From positions 1 to 64,000 of the forward strand of contig JBFMGD010000010.1 of NCBI GenBank assembly GCA_040751775.1: a DNA stretch of 64,000 nucleotides, in the 5' to 3' direction. This DNA comes from JBFMGD01 sp040751775. Lineage in GTDB: Bacteria; Bacillota; Dethiobacteria; DTU022. Shown here piece after piece: positions 34,742 to 45,604 of the stretch. Every line of letters starts with the position of its first letter. The stretch's first letter is position 1. Both the position numbers and the translations under genes were made by a program. The notes beneath the pieces are model-generated. The model was not told where the DNA came from. It worked only from the letters and a program-made list of their open reading frames with translations, and ran no database searches.

Positions 34742-36217
34742 ATGGACCAGGAAAATGTAAATGAACTGCTGCTGATGCGCCGCCGTAAGTTAGCGCTGTT
34801 ACAGGAAAAAGGGATCGATCCCTATGGGCCAAAATTTGAATTCAGCCATTATTCAACAGATATTCTCGAAAACTTTGATCAACTGAAAGACAAAGAAGTA
34901 TCCGTCGCCGGCCGGTTGGTGAGCATCCGGGCTCACGGGAAGGCTACTTTTGCTCACCTGCAGGATTACAAGGGCCGCCTGCAAATTTACCTGCGGCTCG
35001 ATCAACTCGGTGAAGAAAAATATGAACTCTTTGACTTGTGTGATCTGGGCGATTTTGTCGGCGTTCAGGGAACCGTATTCAAAACGAATAAAGGTGAGAT
35101 TACCGTAGCGGTTCAGGATTGGCGTTTCCTCGCCAAAGCGCTGCGTCCTCTGCCGGAAAAGTGGCATGGGTTAAAAGATGTGGAGCTGCGTTACCGCCAG
35201 CGCTACGTCGATTTGATTGTCAACCAGGAGGTAAGGGAGACTTTTATTAACCGCAGCCGCATCATTCAGGCTATGCGCGATGGTTTAAATGCGAGGGGAT
35301 TTTTAGAAATGGAAACCCCGATCATGCAGACAATAGCCGGCGGGGCTCTGGCCCGTCCTTTTATTACATACCATAATACCCTTGACATGAAATTGTACCT
35401 GCGTATCGCCACCGAGCTTCACCTGAAAAGGCTTTTGGTGGGCGGCCTGGACAAAGTATATGAAATTGGCCGTATTTTCCGTAACGAGGGTATATCGACC
35501 TTTCACAACCCTGAATTCACTTCGGTGGAGATATATCAAAATTATGCCGACTTAAATGATATGATGGTGTTGACGGAAAACCTGGTTCACCAGATTTCTT
35601 TGCAGGTTTTCGGGACAAGCCGGATCACCTATCAAGGTAAGGAGTTTGATTTGACCCCCCCTTGGCCGCGGGAAACCATGGTGGATGTTGTCAGGAAATT
35701 TGCCGGTGTCGATTTTAACAGGCTGCCCGACGCGGCGTCTGCTTATAAGGCTGCCAAGCAGGCAGGCCTGGAACTGAAAAAAGGATTGACCCGGGGTGAG
35801 GTTTTAAACGAGTTTTTTGAAGCTTACTGCGAGGAGCAGCTGCAAGATCCCACTTTTGTGATCGATTATCCGATCGAGGTTTCTCCGTTGGCCAAGAAGA
35901 TTGAGGGTAATCCGCAGTTCACGTACCGGTTTGAGGGTTTCATTGCCGGTAAAGAAATCGCCAATGCCTTTACCGAGTTGAACGATCCGATTGATCAGCG
36001 CGCGCGTTTCGAACAGCAGCTCACCAAGCGGGAAGCCGGCGACGAAGAGGCGCATGTTATGGACGAAGACTTCGTCAACGCGCTCGAGTACGGCATGCCT
36101 CCGGCTGGCGGCCTCGGCATCGGGGTCGACCGCCTGGTTATGTTTCTCACAGACAGCCCTTCTATCCGCGACGTTATCTTATTCCCTACCTTAAGACCCC
36201 GGCCGGCAGGAGAATAG
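34742..36217 (+). CDS. lysS: Lysyl-tRNA synthetase (class II)
   Basis: The 491-residue enzyme starts at ATG 34742 after GGAGGG. The OB-fold anticodon domain is at about 50-145 (VSVAGRLVSIRAHGKATFAH). Class II motifs follow: motif 1 around MRDGLNARGFLEMETP, motif 2 YEIGRIFRNEGIS with the Arg that binds ATP, and motif 3 GGLGIGVDRLVMFLTD. It charges tRNA-Lys. No T-box leader is visible upstream, consistent with co-transcription from greA. A strong terminator follows at once. Confidence 0.97.
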   Translation: MDQENVNELLLMRRRKLALLQEKGIDPYGPKFEFSHYSTDILENFDQLKDKEVSVAGRLVSIRAHGKATFAHLQDYKGRLQIYLRLDQLGEEKYELFDLCDLGDFVGVQGTVFKTNKGEITVAVQDWRFLAKALRPLPEKWHGLKDVELRYRQRYVDLIVNQEVRETFINRSRIIQAMRDGLNARGFLEMETPIMQTIAGGALARPFITYHNTLDMKLYLRIATELHLKRLLVGGLDKVYEIGRIFRNEGISTFHNPEFTSVEIYQNYADLNDMMVLTENLVHQISLQVFGTSRITYQGKEFDLTPPWPRETMVDVVRKFAGVDFNRLPDAASAYKAAKQAGLELKKGLTRGEVLNEFFEAYCEEQLQDPTFVIDYPIEVSPLAKKIEGNPQFTYRFEGFIAGKEIANAFTELNDPIDQRARFEQQLTKREAGDEEAHVMDEDFVNALEYGMPPAGGLGIGVDRLVMFLTDSPSIRDVILFPTLRPRPAGE

Positions 36218-36231
36218 CTTATAGCCAAACA

Positions 36232-36261
36232 GGGGTTGGTTCGGTCGAGCCAACCCTCTTT
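36232..36261 (+). terminator. Terminator of greA-lysS
   Basis: GGGTTGGTTCG and CGAGCCAACCC form an 11-bp stem with a 2-base loop, followed by TCTTTT. It separates lysS from the rRNA promoter region. Confidence 0.88.
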
Positions 36262-36414
36262 TAAAACTCTGCAGGGTAATTACCGGATCAGGGTATACTA
36301 AGCTGAAAACTATCCTAGAAAATTGTCGCTTTCGGCCGCTTAGGCAGCTCAAGAAGTATAAAATTTTGCTATAACATTTTACGGCATATCCAGAAATAAC
36401 TCGAAAAATAGTGT

Positions 36415-36443
36415 TTGACAAACTAATAAAGGCGTGTTAGTAT
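36415..36443 (+). promoter_or_regulatory. rRNA operon promoter
   Basis: TTGACA (36415-36420), 17 bases, TAGTAT (36438-36443). It is followed by a boxA-like GTTCTTTGAAAACTGAAC at 36482 and then 16S. Only one promoter is clear. Confidence 0.8.
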
Positions 36444-36600
36444 TTAAAAGTCGCGCTCAGCCAAACGGTTGAAACGACAGCGTTCTTTGAAAACTGAACA
36501 GGGTAAGATTAGGTTTAGCAAGCGGTCTCTTTGAGGCTTTGAGTTTTGTAAGAGGCTTGTGATTTGAGCTAAAGGTTTAATTTGAAAGTTTGCAAGGTGT

Positions 36601-38129
<1,529 letters not shown>

Positions 38130-38141
38130 GGGAGCTCGCAC

Positions 38142-38373
38142 ACTGGAGGTTGGAAGTAAGAGGTTGGAGGTTGGAAAACCGAAAATCAAAAACTCTCAAT
38201 TTATCCAGAAGCAAAAGCTTAAGCCAACTTACCCTGTTTGGTTTTGAGAGAACGGATATGTTCTTTCAATGTTCTTTGTCAAATGTGAGGATGGTGTTGG
38301 GGTGTAAGTTGGAGCCGCCCATGCTAGGTCGGGTGGTTTTTCCAACCTCCTACCTCCAACCTCAAACCTCCAA
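38142..38373. repeat. Palindromic insert 1, in 16S-tRNA-Ile spacer
   Basis: It starts ACTGGAGGTTGGAAG with further GGTTGGA repeats to 38175 and ends with their inverted copies, TTCCAACCTCCTACCTCCAA, to 38373. About 160 bases lie between. It belongs to the same family as inserts at 38458-38555 and 39966-40163. Confidence 0.75.
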
Positions 38374-38377
38374 TTCG

Positions 38378-38454
<77 letters not shown>

Positions 38455-38457
38455 CAG

Positions 38458-38555
38458 ACTGGAAGTTGGAAGTTAGAAGTTGGAATCGAAAGAACCGGCG
38501 AAAGCCGGTTCTAACAAGAAGCCTAACTTCCAATCTCTAACCTCTAACATCCAGT
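38458..38555. repeat. Palindromic insert 2, between tRNA-Ile and tRNA-Ala
   Basis: It begins ACTGGAAGTTGGAAGTTAG and ends CTAACATCCAGT, with heptad-like GGAAGTT repeats inverted on the other side. The centre is a strong stem, AGAACCGGC-GAAA-GCCGGTTCT. The whole 98 bases fold into one long hairpin. Confidence 0.8.
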
Positions 38556-38557
38556 AG

Positions 38558-38633
38558 GGGGATGTAGCTCAGTTGGGAGAGCGCCTGCCTTGCACGCAGG
38601 AGGCCAGCGGTTCGAGCCCGCTCATCTCCACCA
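38558..38633 (+). tRNA. tRNA-Ala (anticodon TGC)
   Basis: A 76-nt cloverleaf with CCA: acceptor GGGGATG/CATCTCC with one G-U pair, anticodon loop CTTGCAC, and T-loop GGTTCGAGCCC. Confidence 0.97.
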
Positions 38634-39762
38634 ACGGATATACTTGTTCTTTGAAAATTGCATAGTGGTTATTTAAATTTCATCAGGGTCAAGTTATGAA
38701 GGGCTCATGGTGGATGCCTTGGTGCCAGGAGGCGAAGAAGGACGTGGTTAGCTGCGATAAGCCTCGGGGAGCCGCAAGCAGGCTTTGATCCGGGGATTTC
38801 CGAATGGGGCAACCCGCCGCGGGTAATACTGCGGCACCTGCAGCCCAAGCTTAATTAAGCTGCAGGAGCGAGACCTGGGGAACTGAAACATCTTAGTACC
38901 CGGAGGAGTAGAAAACAACAGTGATTCCCTGAGTAGCGGCGAGCGAACGGGGAACAGCCCAAACCGTTTCGGTGTATGAACTTACCGGTGCTGCCGGAGC
39001 GGGGTTGTGGGGCCGGTTTATTCAGGCGGTCGGTAAACTGCCTGCAAGAGTTACAAAGCTTTTAAGTAGGCGAACCCATCTGGAAAGTTGGACCGCAGAG
39101 GGTAATAGTCCCGTAGCCGAAACTTAGAAAAGTCTCTTGTAAACCGGAACCCGAGTAGCACGGGGCACGAGGAATCCCGTGTGAATCAGGGAGGACCACC
39201 TCCCAAGGCTAAATACTACCTGGCAACCGATAGCGGATAGTACCGTGAGGGAAAGGTGAAAAGCACCCCGGGAGGGGAGTGAAATAGTACCTGAAACCAT
39301 GAGCTTACAATCAGTCAGAGCCCTATGTTCCCGTAAGGGGACAGGGTGATGGCGTACTTTTTGTAGAACGGGCCGGCGAGTTACGGTCAGTAGCAAGGTT
39401 AAGGGACTGGCGTCCCGGAGCCGCAGCGAAAGCGAGTCTTAATAGGGCGAGTAAGTTACTGGCTGTAGACCCGAAACCGGGTGACCTATCCATGGCCAGG
39501 GTGAAGCTCGGGTGATACCGAGTGGAGGCCCGAACCCACCAATGTTGAAAAATTGGGGGATGAGCTGTGGATAGCGGTGAAATGCTAAACGAACCCGGAA
39601 ATAGCTGGTTCTCCCCGAAATAGCTTTAGGGCTAGCCTTGAAGGTTCAGTTACGGAGGTAGAGCACTGATTGGGCTAGGGGCCCAACAAGGTTACCGAAC
39701 TCAGTCAAACTCCGAATGCCGTAACTTCATACTTCAGGAGTCAGACTGCGGGTGATAAGATT

Positions 39763-39793
<31 letters not shown>

Positions 39794-39965
39794 AGCTAAG
39801 GTCCCTAAATGCAGGCTAAGTGGCAAAGGATGTGGAGCTGCCCGGACAACCAGGATGTTGGCTTAGAAGCAGCCACCATTTAAAGAGTGCGTAATAGCTC
39901 ACTGGTCAAGTGGTTTTGCGCCGAAAATGTAACGGGGCTCAAGCCTGCTACCGAAGCTACGGCTT

Positions 39966-40163
39966 ACTGGAGGTTGGATGTTGGAAGTTGGATATTGGAG
40001 GTAAACGATGGTAAGCTATAATGACCTGGATGTTTACAAAAGGTCTTACAGCTTAGCTTTGGAAATACACCAATTATCGTTGACAGCTGGGAAAACAGCT
40101 CAATAAGCTGATCCAAGCATGGAAATAAATCTAACTTCTAACTTCCAACATCCAACCTCCAGT
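39966..40163. repeat. Intervening sequence in 23S rRNA (palindromic insert 3)
   Basis: Bounded by ACTGGAGGTTGGATGTTGGA at the left and its inverted form CCAACATCCAACCTCCAGT at the right, so the ends form a long stem. It interrupts 23S where E. coli has the short helix 45, a known IVS site. The interior carries remnants of an IVS-protein gene. Confidence 0.88.
40008..40128 (+). pseudogene. Remnant of 23S rRNA intervening-sequence protein gene
   Basis: ATG 40008 after ATTGGAGG opens MVSYNDLDVYKRSYSLALEI, continuing HQLSL, which is the first helix of the four-helix-bundle IVS proteins (S23/IVP family, 'f.dL.Vyq.a..lal.iy.l'). Thirty-two codons later it stops. In a different frame (40084-40128) LGKQLNKLIQAWK matches the family's C-terminal helix. 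The middle ~75 residues are deleted. The open reading frame was evidently once intact and is now dead. Confidence 0.8.
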
Positions 40164-40895
40164 AGGGGTAGGGGAGCGTTCCGCACTGCGTCGAAGCCGT
40201 ACCGTGAGGAGCGGTGGAGCGTGTGGAAGTGAGAATGCCGGCATGAGTAACGATAAGGCAGGTGAGAATCCTGTCCGCCGTAAACCTAAGGTTTCCTGAG
40301 GAAGGTTCGTCCGCTCAGGGTAAGCCGGGACCTAAGCCGAGGCCGGATGGCGTAGGCGATGGACAACTGGTTGATATTCCAGTGCCACCATGGAACCGCT
40401 ATTAGCGATGGGGTGACGCAGGAGGGTATGCTAAGCGCACCGTTGGTCGTGTGCGTCCAAGCGTGTAGGGAGGTCCGGTAGGCAAATCCGCCGGGCCGTT
40501 AATCCTGAGGCGCGATGGGGAGCGAAAATTACAGTAGCGAACTTGCTGATCCCATACTGCCTAGAAAAGCCTCTAGTGAGGTTCCAAGGTGCCCGTACCG
40601 TAAACCGACACAGGTAGGTGAGGAGAGTATCCTCAGGCGCGCGGGAGAACCCTCGTTAAGGAACTCGGCAAATTAACCCCGTAACTTTGGGAGAAGGGGT
40701 GCCCCGTGTACGGTTAGGGAGCTTTACGCTTCCGAAGCCCGAGGGGGCCGCAGTGAAAAGGCCCAAGCGACTGTTTACCAAAAACACAGGTCTCTGCTAA
40801 GTCGTAAGACGAAGTATAGGGGCTGACGCCTGCCCGGTGCTGGAAGGTTAAGAGGAGGGGTTAGCCGTAAGGCGAAGCTCTGAATCTAAGCCCCA

Positions 40896-40969
<74 letters not shown>

Positions 40970-41228
40970 TGGCGTAACGACTTGGGCGCTGTCTCAACGA
41001 GGGACCCGGTGAAATTGCATTGCCTGTGAAGATGCAGGCTACCCACGACAAGACGGAAAGACCCCGTGGAGCTTTACTGTAACCTGATATTGGGTCTTGG
41101 TGCTAAATGTACAGGATAGGTGGGAGGCTTGGATACCGGGGCGCCAGCTTCGGTGGAGCCACCCTTGGGATACCACCCTTTTAGCATTGGGGTTCTAACC
41201 TTGAGCCGTGAATCCGGTTTGGGGACAG

Positions 41229-41264
<36 letters not shown>

Positions 41265-41420
41265 CAAAAGGTAACGGAGGCGCCCAATGGTTCCCTCAGC
41301 GCGGTTGGGAATCGCGCGTAGAGTGTAAAGGCACAAGGGAGCTTGACTGCGAGACCGACGGGTCGAGCAGGGACGAAAGTCGGGCTTAGTGATCCGGCGG
41401 TGCTGTGTGGAAAGGCCGTC

Positions 41421-41473
<53 letters not shown>

Positions 41474-41474
41474 C

Positions 41475-41529
<55 letters not shown>

Positions 41530-41530
41530 T

Positions 41531-41570
<40 letters not shown>

Positions 41571-41575
41571 TACGT

Positions 41576-41616
<41 letters not shown>

Positions 41617-41645
41617 TGTCGTGGGCGTAGGAAACTTGAGAGGAG

Positions 41646-41682
<37 letters not shown>

Positions 41683-41735
41683 ATGGTGTACCAGTTGTCC
41701 CGCCAGGGGCATCGCTGGGTAGCTACGTCCGGCAG

Positions 41736-41768
<33 letters not shown>

Positions 41769-41975
41769 CGCCTCAAGATAAGGTTTCCCATCCTTTATGG
41801 AGTAAGACCCCAGGAAGAAGACCTGGTTGATAGGCCGGGAGTGTAAGAGCAGCAATGCTTTAAGCGGACCGGTACTAATCGGTCGAGGACTTGATCCGAA
41901 ATTTTAACCACTATGCAGCTTTCAGGGAACAAGTTGTATCTCTTGTTTCTTGCCTCTTAAATCTTGTCTCTTGAT

Positions 41976-42092
<117 letters not shown>

Positions 42093-42108
42093 AAACTTAT
42101 TTAAACGA

Positions 42109-42136
42109 AAGGCCTCCCAGAAACGGGAGGCCTTTT
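42109..42136 (+). terminator. rRNA operon terminator
   Basis: AAGGCCTCCC and GGGAGGCCTT form a 10-bp perfect stem with a 6-base loop (AGAAAC); the stem's own TT is followed by TT. Confidence 0.92.
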
Positions 42137-42508
42137 CGGTGCCTGGCAATGGATGCCCTCATTGGCTTTTACCGATGCGACTATGACCAGAACAATGTTC
42201 AATATAGCCAGGGCCGCCAGTGATCAAGGGACCGAGTATATTGCCCAACGGAACACCGACAAAAACTGACAGCGAGGATAAGTGACGGAACATTCCCCCC
42301 CACATTGCCTCAGTGAGGCGGATTGCCCGGTAGTATATATTCCAGGTTATTAATAGTAAACTGTTGCGGCTTAAAAGGGGCTTCGAACAAAAAATAATAA
42401 ACCTTAAAGGCTATCTAAGCTTAACATTTAAGAAGAAAGGCGCGATGTCTTTACAAATAATTAGGTATAGGCTATAAATAACATAAACTAATGAATTGAA
42501 AGGGAAAT
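42137..42508. other. Gene-free region after the rRNA operon
   Basis: No gene or clear motif is seen. CATTGCCTCAGTGAGGCGGATTG (42303-42325) can form a small CCTCA/TGAGG hairpin. The last ~100 bases are AT-rich and probably hold the lrp promoter, but no consensus pair stands out. Confidence 0.4.
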
Positions 42509-42943
42509 ATGGATCCTGTAGACCGGGCTATCCTGACACTGCTTAAAGATAACGGCAGGCTGACCTATTCGGATTTGGGGCGGCGGGTTCATCTTTCCGT
42601 GCCTGCGGTGGCCGAACGGGTGCGCCGCCTGGAGTCTTCCGGGGTGATCGACAGCTATACGGTCAGGTTAAACCGTAACAAGCTGAATTGCGGCTTGTTG
42701 TCGTTCGTGATGGTGACGATCGAGCGGGCCGGGCAAATTGACGATTTCCGGGAAAAGGTGGTAGAGTTTGCGGAGGTTTTGGAGTGTCATCATATTGCGG
42801 GGGAGTACGATTACCTGTTGAAGGTGGCGGTGGCCGACACCGCCGCTCTGGAACGCTTTTTATCCGTTTCACTGAAGAAAATTGAAGGGGTGGTTAAGAC
42901 CAATACCCTGATTGTCCTTTCTACCCTGAAGGAAGGTAGTTAA
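42509..42943 (+). CDS. Lrp/AsnC-family transcriptional regulator
   Basis: The 144-residue protein has an N-terminal winged HTH (DRAILTLLKDNGRLTYSDLG, then VHLSVPAVAERVRRLESSGV) and a C-terminal RAM ligand domain (LSFVMVTIERAG, CHHIAGEYDYLLKVAVADTA). Lrp/AsnC proteins sense amino acids as octamers. Three bases after its stop a LysE-type exporter starts, so it is very likely that exporter's own regulator, as with many LysE pairs. Which amino acid is sensed cannot be told. Confidence 0.93.
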   Translation: MDPVDRAILTLLKDNGRLTYSDLGRRVHLSVPAVAERVRRLESSGVIDSYTVRLNRNKLNCGLLSFVMVTIERAGQIDDFREKVVEFAEVLECHHIAGEYDYLLKVAVADTAALERFLSVSLKKIEGVVKTNTLIVLSTLKEGS

Positions 42944-42946
42944 ATT

Positions 42947-43573
42947 ATGGAATTTATTAAAGGCTTGGCTCTCGGTTTAACCCTGCAGCTTTCAGTAGGC
43001 CCGGTATTCTTTGCGGTGTTGCACAAGGCTGCTGTCGAGGGGAGCAGGGAAGCTTTCAAGATGACCCTGGGAGTGGCGGTGGTCGATGCCTGTTACATAG
43101 CTGTATCTTTCACCGGTATTGCCGCCTTGCTGCAGGTTAAGGCTTTGCAGAGCGTAATCCTGGCGGCGGGAGCGGCGGTACTGGTCTATTTTGGCTTACG
43201 GTATATACGCAACGCGCCGGCCGGCAACGAAGAACTCCCGGCCAAACCTGCTCAGCCCGCCCGGAAAATTTTTTTGGGAGGCAGCTTCGCTTACGGGTTA
43301 AAGCTGACCGCGGTGAACCCCCTGACCATTATTTTTTGGTCCGGCACCTTCGGCGCTTTGTTGGCCTCAAGAATCCTGGCCGGCCCGGCCGAGGCGGCCC
43401 TCACAGCCGCCGGTTGTGTCTCGGCGACACTTCTATTTCTCGGTCTGATCAGTTTCTTCGGCCGGTTTTTACCCCTGCGGCGCAACCCTCGTCTATCCGT
43501 AATCTGCGACTGCGCCGTCGGTGCTGTGTTGATTATCTTCGGTTGTATTATGGTATATAAGCTTGTGGGATAA
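42947..43573 (+). CDS. LysE-family amino-acid exporter
   Basis: The 208-residue protein has six hydrophobic helices and the LysE/RhtB signature near the start (GLALGLTLQLSVGPVFFAVL), where GPxxxxxL is typical. It also has AFKMTLGVAVVDACYIAVSF and LKLTAVNPLTIIFWSGTFGA ('NP.ti.fw'). It exports basic or neutral amino acids out of the cell. It is co-transcribed with the Lrp-type regulator just upstream, giving a local sense-and-export pair. Confidence 0.92.
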   Translation: MEFIKGLALGLTLQLSVGPVFFAVLHKAAVEGSREAFKMTLGVAVVDACYIAVSFTGIAALLQVKALQSVILAAGAAVLVYFGLRYIRNAPAGNEELPAKPAQPARKIFLGGSFAYGLKLTAVNPLTIIFWSGTFGALLASRILAGPAEAALTAAGCVSATLLFLGLISFFGRFLPLRRNPRLSVICDCAVGAVLIIFGCIMVYKLVG

Positions 43574-43703
43574 TGAGCAAGGGGGTAATAACGGCGGTAT
43601 TCTTGTTTGCATTTTAAAAAGATCAAAACCCGGTCTTGATCATGGCAGGAAAAATTTGAAACCGGTGGAATCATTAACCTAAAATACTAAAAGGGGTGTT
43701 CAG

Positions 43704-44483
43704 ATGAACTTTGAAACCATTATCGTGGATAAGCAGGGTCATGTGGCCAGGATAACCCTGAACCGGCCGCAGCGGTTTAATGCGATTAACAGCGCCCTCG
43801 GCCTGGAAATGAAAGAAGCGCTGGAAGAGATCGCCGCCGACGATGAGATCAGGGTGCTGGTCTTAACCGGCAACCCCCGTGTTAAGGAAAAGGACGGCCG
43901 GACGGAAATCAAATATTGTTTTTCCGCCGGATGGGATCTCTCGGAAACATCACCTGTTGAGCCGGTGGTGGAGATGATCGCGGCATACGAAAAACCGGTT
44001 ATCGCCATGGTGAACGGTTTTGCCCTTGGCGGGGGCTGCGAGATGACCCTGGCTTGCGATTTCATCTTTGTCTCGGAGGGCGCCGAGATGGGGCTGCCGG
44101 AAATTAACCGGGGATTGCTGCCCGGTTGGGGCGGCACTCAACGGTTGCCGCGTCGTATCGGGCTGGCCAGGGCCAAGAAGATGATTTTAATCGGTGATAC
44201 CGTGTCCGGGACGGAAGCAAAAGCGATCGGTTTAGCCGACGAAGTCTTTCCCATGGAACAGTTGGAGGAGGCGGTGGCCTCATTTGCCGGAAAGCTGGCG
44301 GCTAGGCCGCCCCTGGGGCTGCGCAAGATCAAGGCAGTGATCAACCGGGGGCTGGATACCGACATTCAATCCGGCCTGAAGCTGGAACAGGAAGCCCTCG
44401 GTTTCTTATTGCAAACGGAAGATTTTCAAGAAGGGATCGCCGCTTTTATGGAGAAGCGCGAACCCCACTGGAAGGGTAAATAA
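43704..44483 (+). CDS. Enoyl-CoA hydratase/isomerase family protein
   Basis: The 259-residue crotonase-fold enzyme starts at ATG 43704 after AAGGGGTG. It has VARITLNRPQRFNAINSALG, the oxyanion-hole pair around FSAGWDLSE and MVNGFALGGGCEMTLACDFI, and the GLPEINRGLLPGWGGTQRLP segment with Glu at the usual catalytic position. The first catalytic-Glu region reads GGGCEM. Hydration of a 2-enoyl-CoA is likely; other crotonase reactions cannot be excluded. It is transcribed alone and ends at a terminator shared with the convergent membrane genes. Confidence 0.9.
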   Translation: MNFETIIVDKQGHVARITLNRPQRFNAINSALGLEMKEALEEIAADDEIRVLVLTGNPRVKEKDGRTEIKYCFSAGWDLSETSPVEPVVEMIAAYEKPVIAMVNGFALGGGCEMTLACDFIFVSEGAEMGLPEINRGLLPGWGGTQRLPRRIGLARAKKMILIGDTVSGTEAKAIGLADEVFPMEQLEEAVASFAGKLAARPPLGLRKIKAVINRGLDTDIQSGLKLEQEALGFLLQTEDFQEGIAAFMEKREPHWKGK

Positions 44484-44574
44484 AGCGTAACTGCTCAGGA
44501 GTCAGAAGTTAGTCTTCAGGAGTCAGAATGAAACCGGCGGAAGAAGTAAATTATCACTACCGCTAAAATAAAAA

Positions 44575-44607
44575 AAGGAGTACGGCAGCTCAATGGCAGT
44601 ACTCCTT
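44575..44607. terminator. Bidirectional terminator
   Basis: AAGGAGTAC and GTACTCCTT form a 9-bp stem with a ~15-base loop. An A-run on the left and T-rich sequence on the right let it serve both the enoyl-CoA hydratase gene and the minus-strand membrane genes. Confidence 0.78.
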
Positions 44608-44623
44608 CGTTTGAGTTATTTGG

Positions 44624-44974
44624 CTACCCCAGATCAAGCTTGGGTATCTTGCGCCAGTGGTAGAGGTAGACCGGCAGGGCGATTAGAATGTAAGCCAGGC
44701 CGCTTATTATTTCACGAAGCATGCTGCGCTGCGCATTTACTTTTCCGATAGCTTCGAATCTTGCTATCTCCTGCTCTACCATTTCTGTCCCGAATTCTCT
44801 TTCCCACGCACCCAAACCGGCTTTGTCAAAAGAATACTGGTAGTCGCTCGGGATAGGCGTAACATAGGCGATTGCCGTCCTCGTAATGTTTATGCCGCCG
44901 ACAATGATCAGAATTAAGGCGATAAAGCTTACCAGGTAGAAATAAACATGTTCGATATTCCATTTCAACTTCAT
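44624..44974 (-). CDS. Small two-helix membrane protein (paralogue A)
   Basis: The 116-residue protein has two transmembrane helices, at about 10-35 and 88-108, around a soluble loop with two acidic helices. It opens KLKWNIEHVYFYLVSFIALI and ends ALPVYLYHWRKIPKLD. The adjacent upstream gene has the same plan (DWNIKNIYLYLV ... PFYLYHWKMVK), so they are tandem paralogues. The start ATG overlaps the neighbour's stop by one base. I do not recognise a characterised family; DUF5671-like membrane proteins have a similar YLYHW pattern, but this is from memory. Confidence 0.75.
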   Translation of the reverse strand: MKLKWNIEHVYFYLVSFIALILIIVGGINITRTAIAYVTPIPSDYQYSFDKAGLGAWEREFGTEMVEQEIARFEAIGKVNAQRSMLREIISGLAYILIALPVYLYHWRKIPKLDLG

Positions 44975-45339
44975 TATTCCGGCCTCCTTGACGAAGGTTT
45001 AACCATTTTCCAGTGATATAAATAAAAGGGAATTGGGATAATCATCAGCGCAAGAGAATTAAGCAATTGCCGCCATGTATAGTAGCGGTAGTTCATTTCC
45101 TGTAGTTCACGCTCTTGCCGGTCTTTCTCCAACTTGGACAGGGGCGGTGGGGTAAACACTTCTTCGCCTTCCTTGTATTCCGGGTAATAGATATGAAACA
45201 GCGAAACATTCGGTTGATCAGGCAAGAGAATCTGCATGGCGCTCCCCACGGAGGATATAAAACCGCTGATGAATAAGACCAGTGTCACCAGGCATACCAG
45301 GTATAAGTAAATATTCTTTATATTCCAATCTTTAACCAA
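44974..45339 (-). CDS. Small two-helix membrane protein (paralogue B)
   Basis: I choose TTG 45339 because AAGGTGGTG lies just upstream and the protein then begins VKDWNIKNIYLYLV, aligned with its paralogue; TTG 45372 is also open. It has two membrane helices and a longer proline-rich loop (GEEVFTPPPLSKLEKDRQER). The C-terminus is PFYLYHWKMVKPSSRR. It is the first gene of the two-gene unit. The function is unknown; the two proteins may form a heteromer. Confidence 0.72.
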   Translation of the reverse strand: MVKDWNIKNIYLYLVCLVTLVLFISGFISSVGSAMQILLPDQPNVSLFHIYYPEYKEGEEVFTPPPLSKLEKDRQERELQEMNYRYYTWRQLLNSLALMIIPIPFYLYHWKMVKPSSRRPE

Positions 45340-45471
45340 GCATAACACCACCTTATTAATCAGATTCTTCAAACCTTATTACATTTATATTACCTGCGGT
45401 CTGTTTAATCAACAGTTTATTTTTGGTAAATGGAATAATGATCAGGAATTTTTATGAACTTCAAAAGCGGT

Positions 45472-45550
45472 AGATTCTTTCCGTGTGCAGCTCCCAATTA
45501 GAGAGGAATTCAATCCTCGTGATTGAGTTGGCCGGGAATCTCGTTTTTTT
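45472..45550 (+). promoter_or_regulatory. Structured leader ending in a terminator-like stem
   Basis: An outer pairing AGATTC (45472-45477) with GAATCT (45536-45541) encloses an inner stem AATTCAATC / GATTGAGTT (45507-45529). Seven T follow at 45544-45550. It lies about 55 bases before the flavodoxin-ferredoxin gene. It could be an attenuator or riboswitch-like leader, or simply a terminator; no known class is recognised. Confidence 0.45.
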
Positions 45551-45604
45551 CTAAAGGATCTTGTTAACCGGCAGCGAAGTTATCCAATCGGAGGCTAAAA
45601 AATG

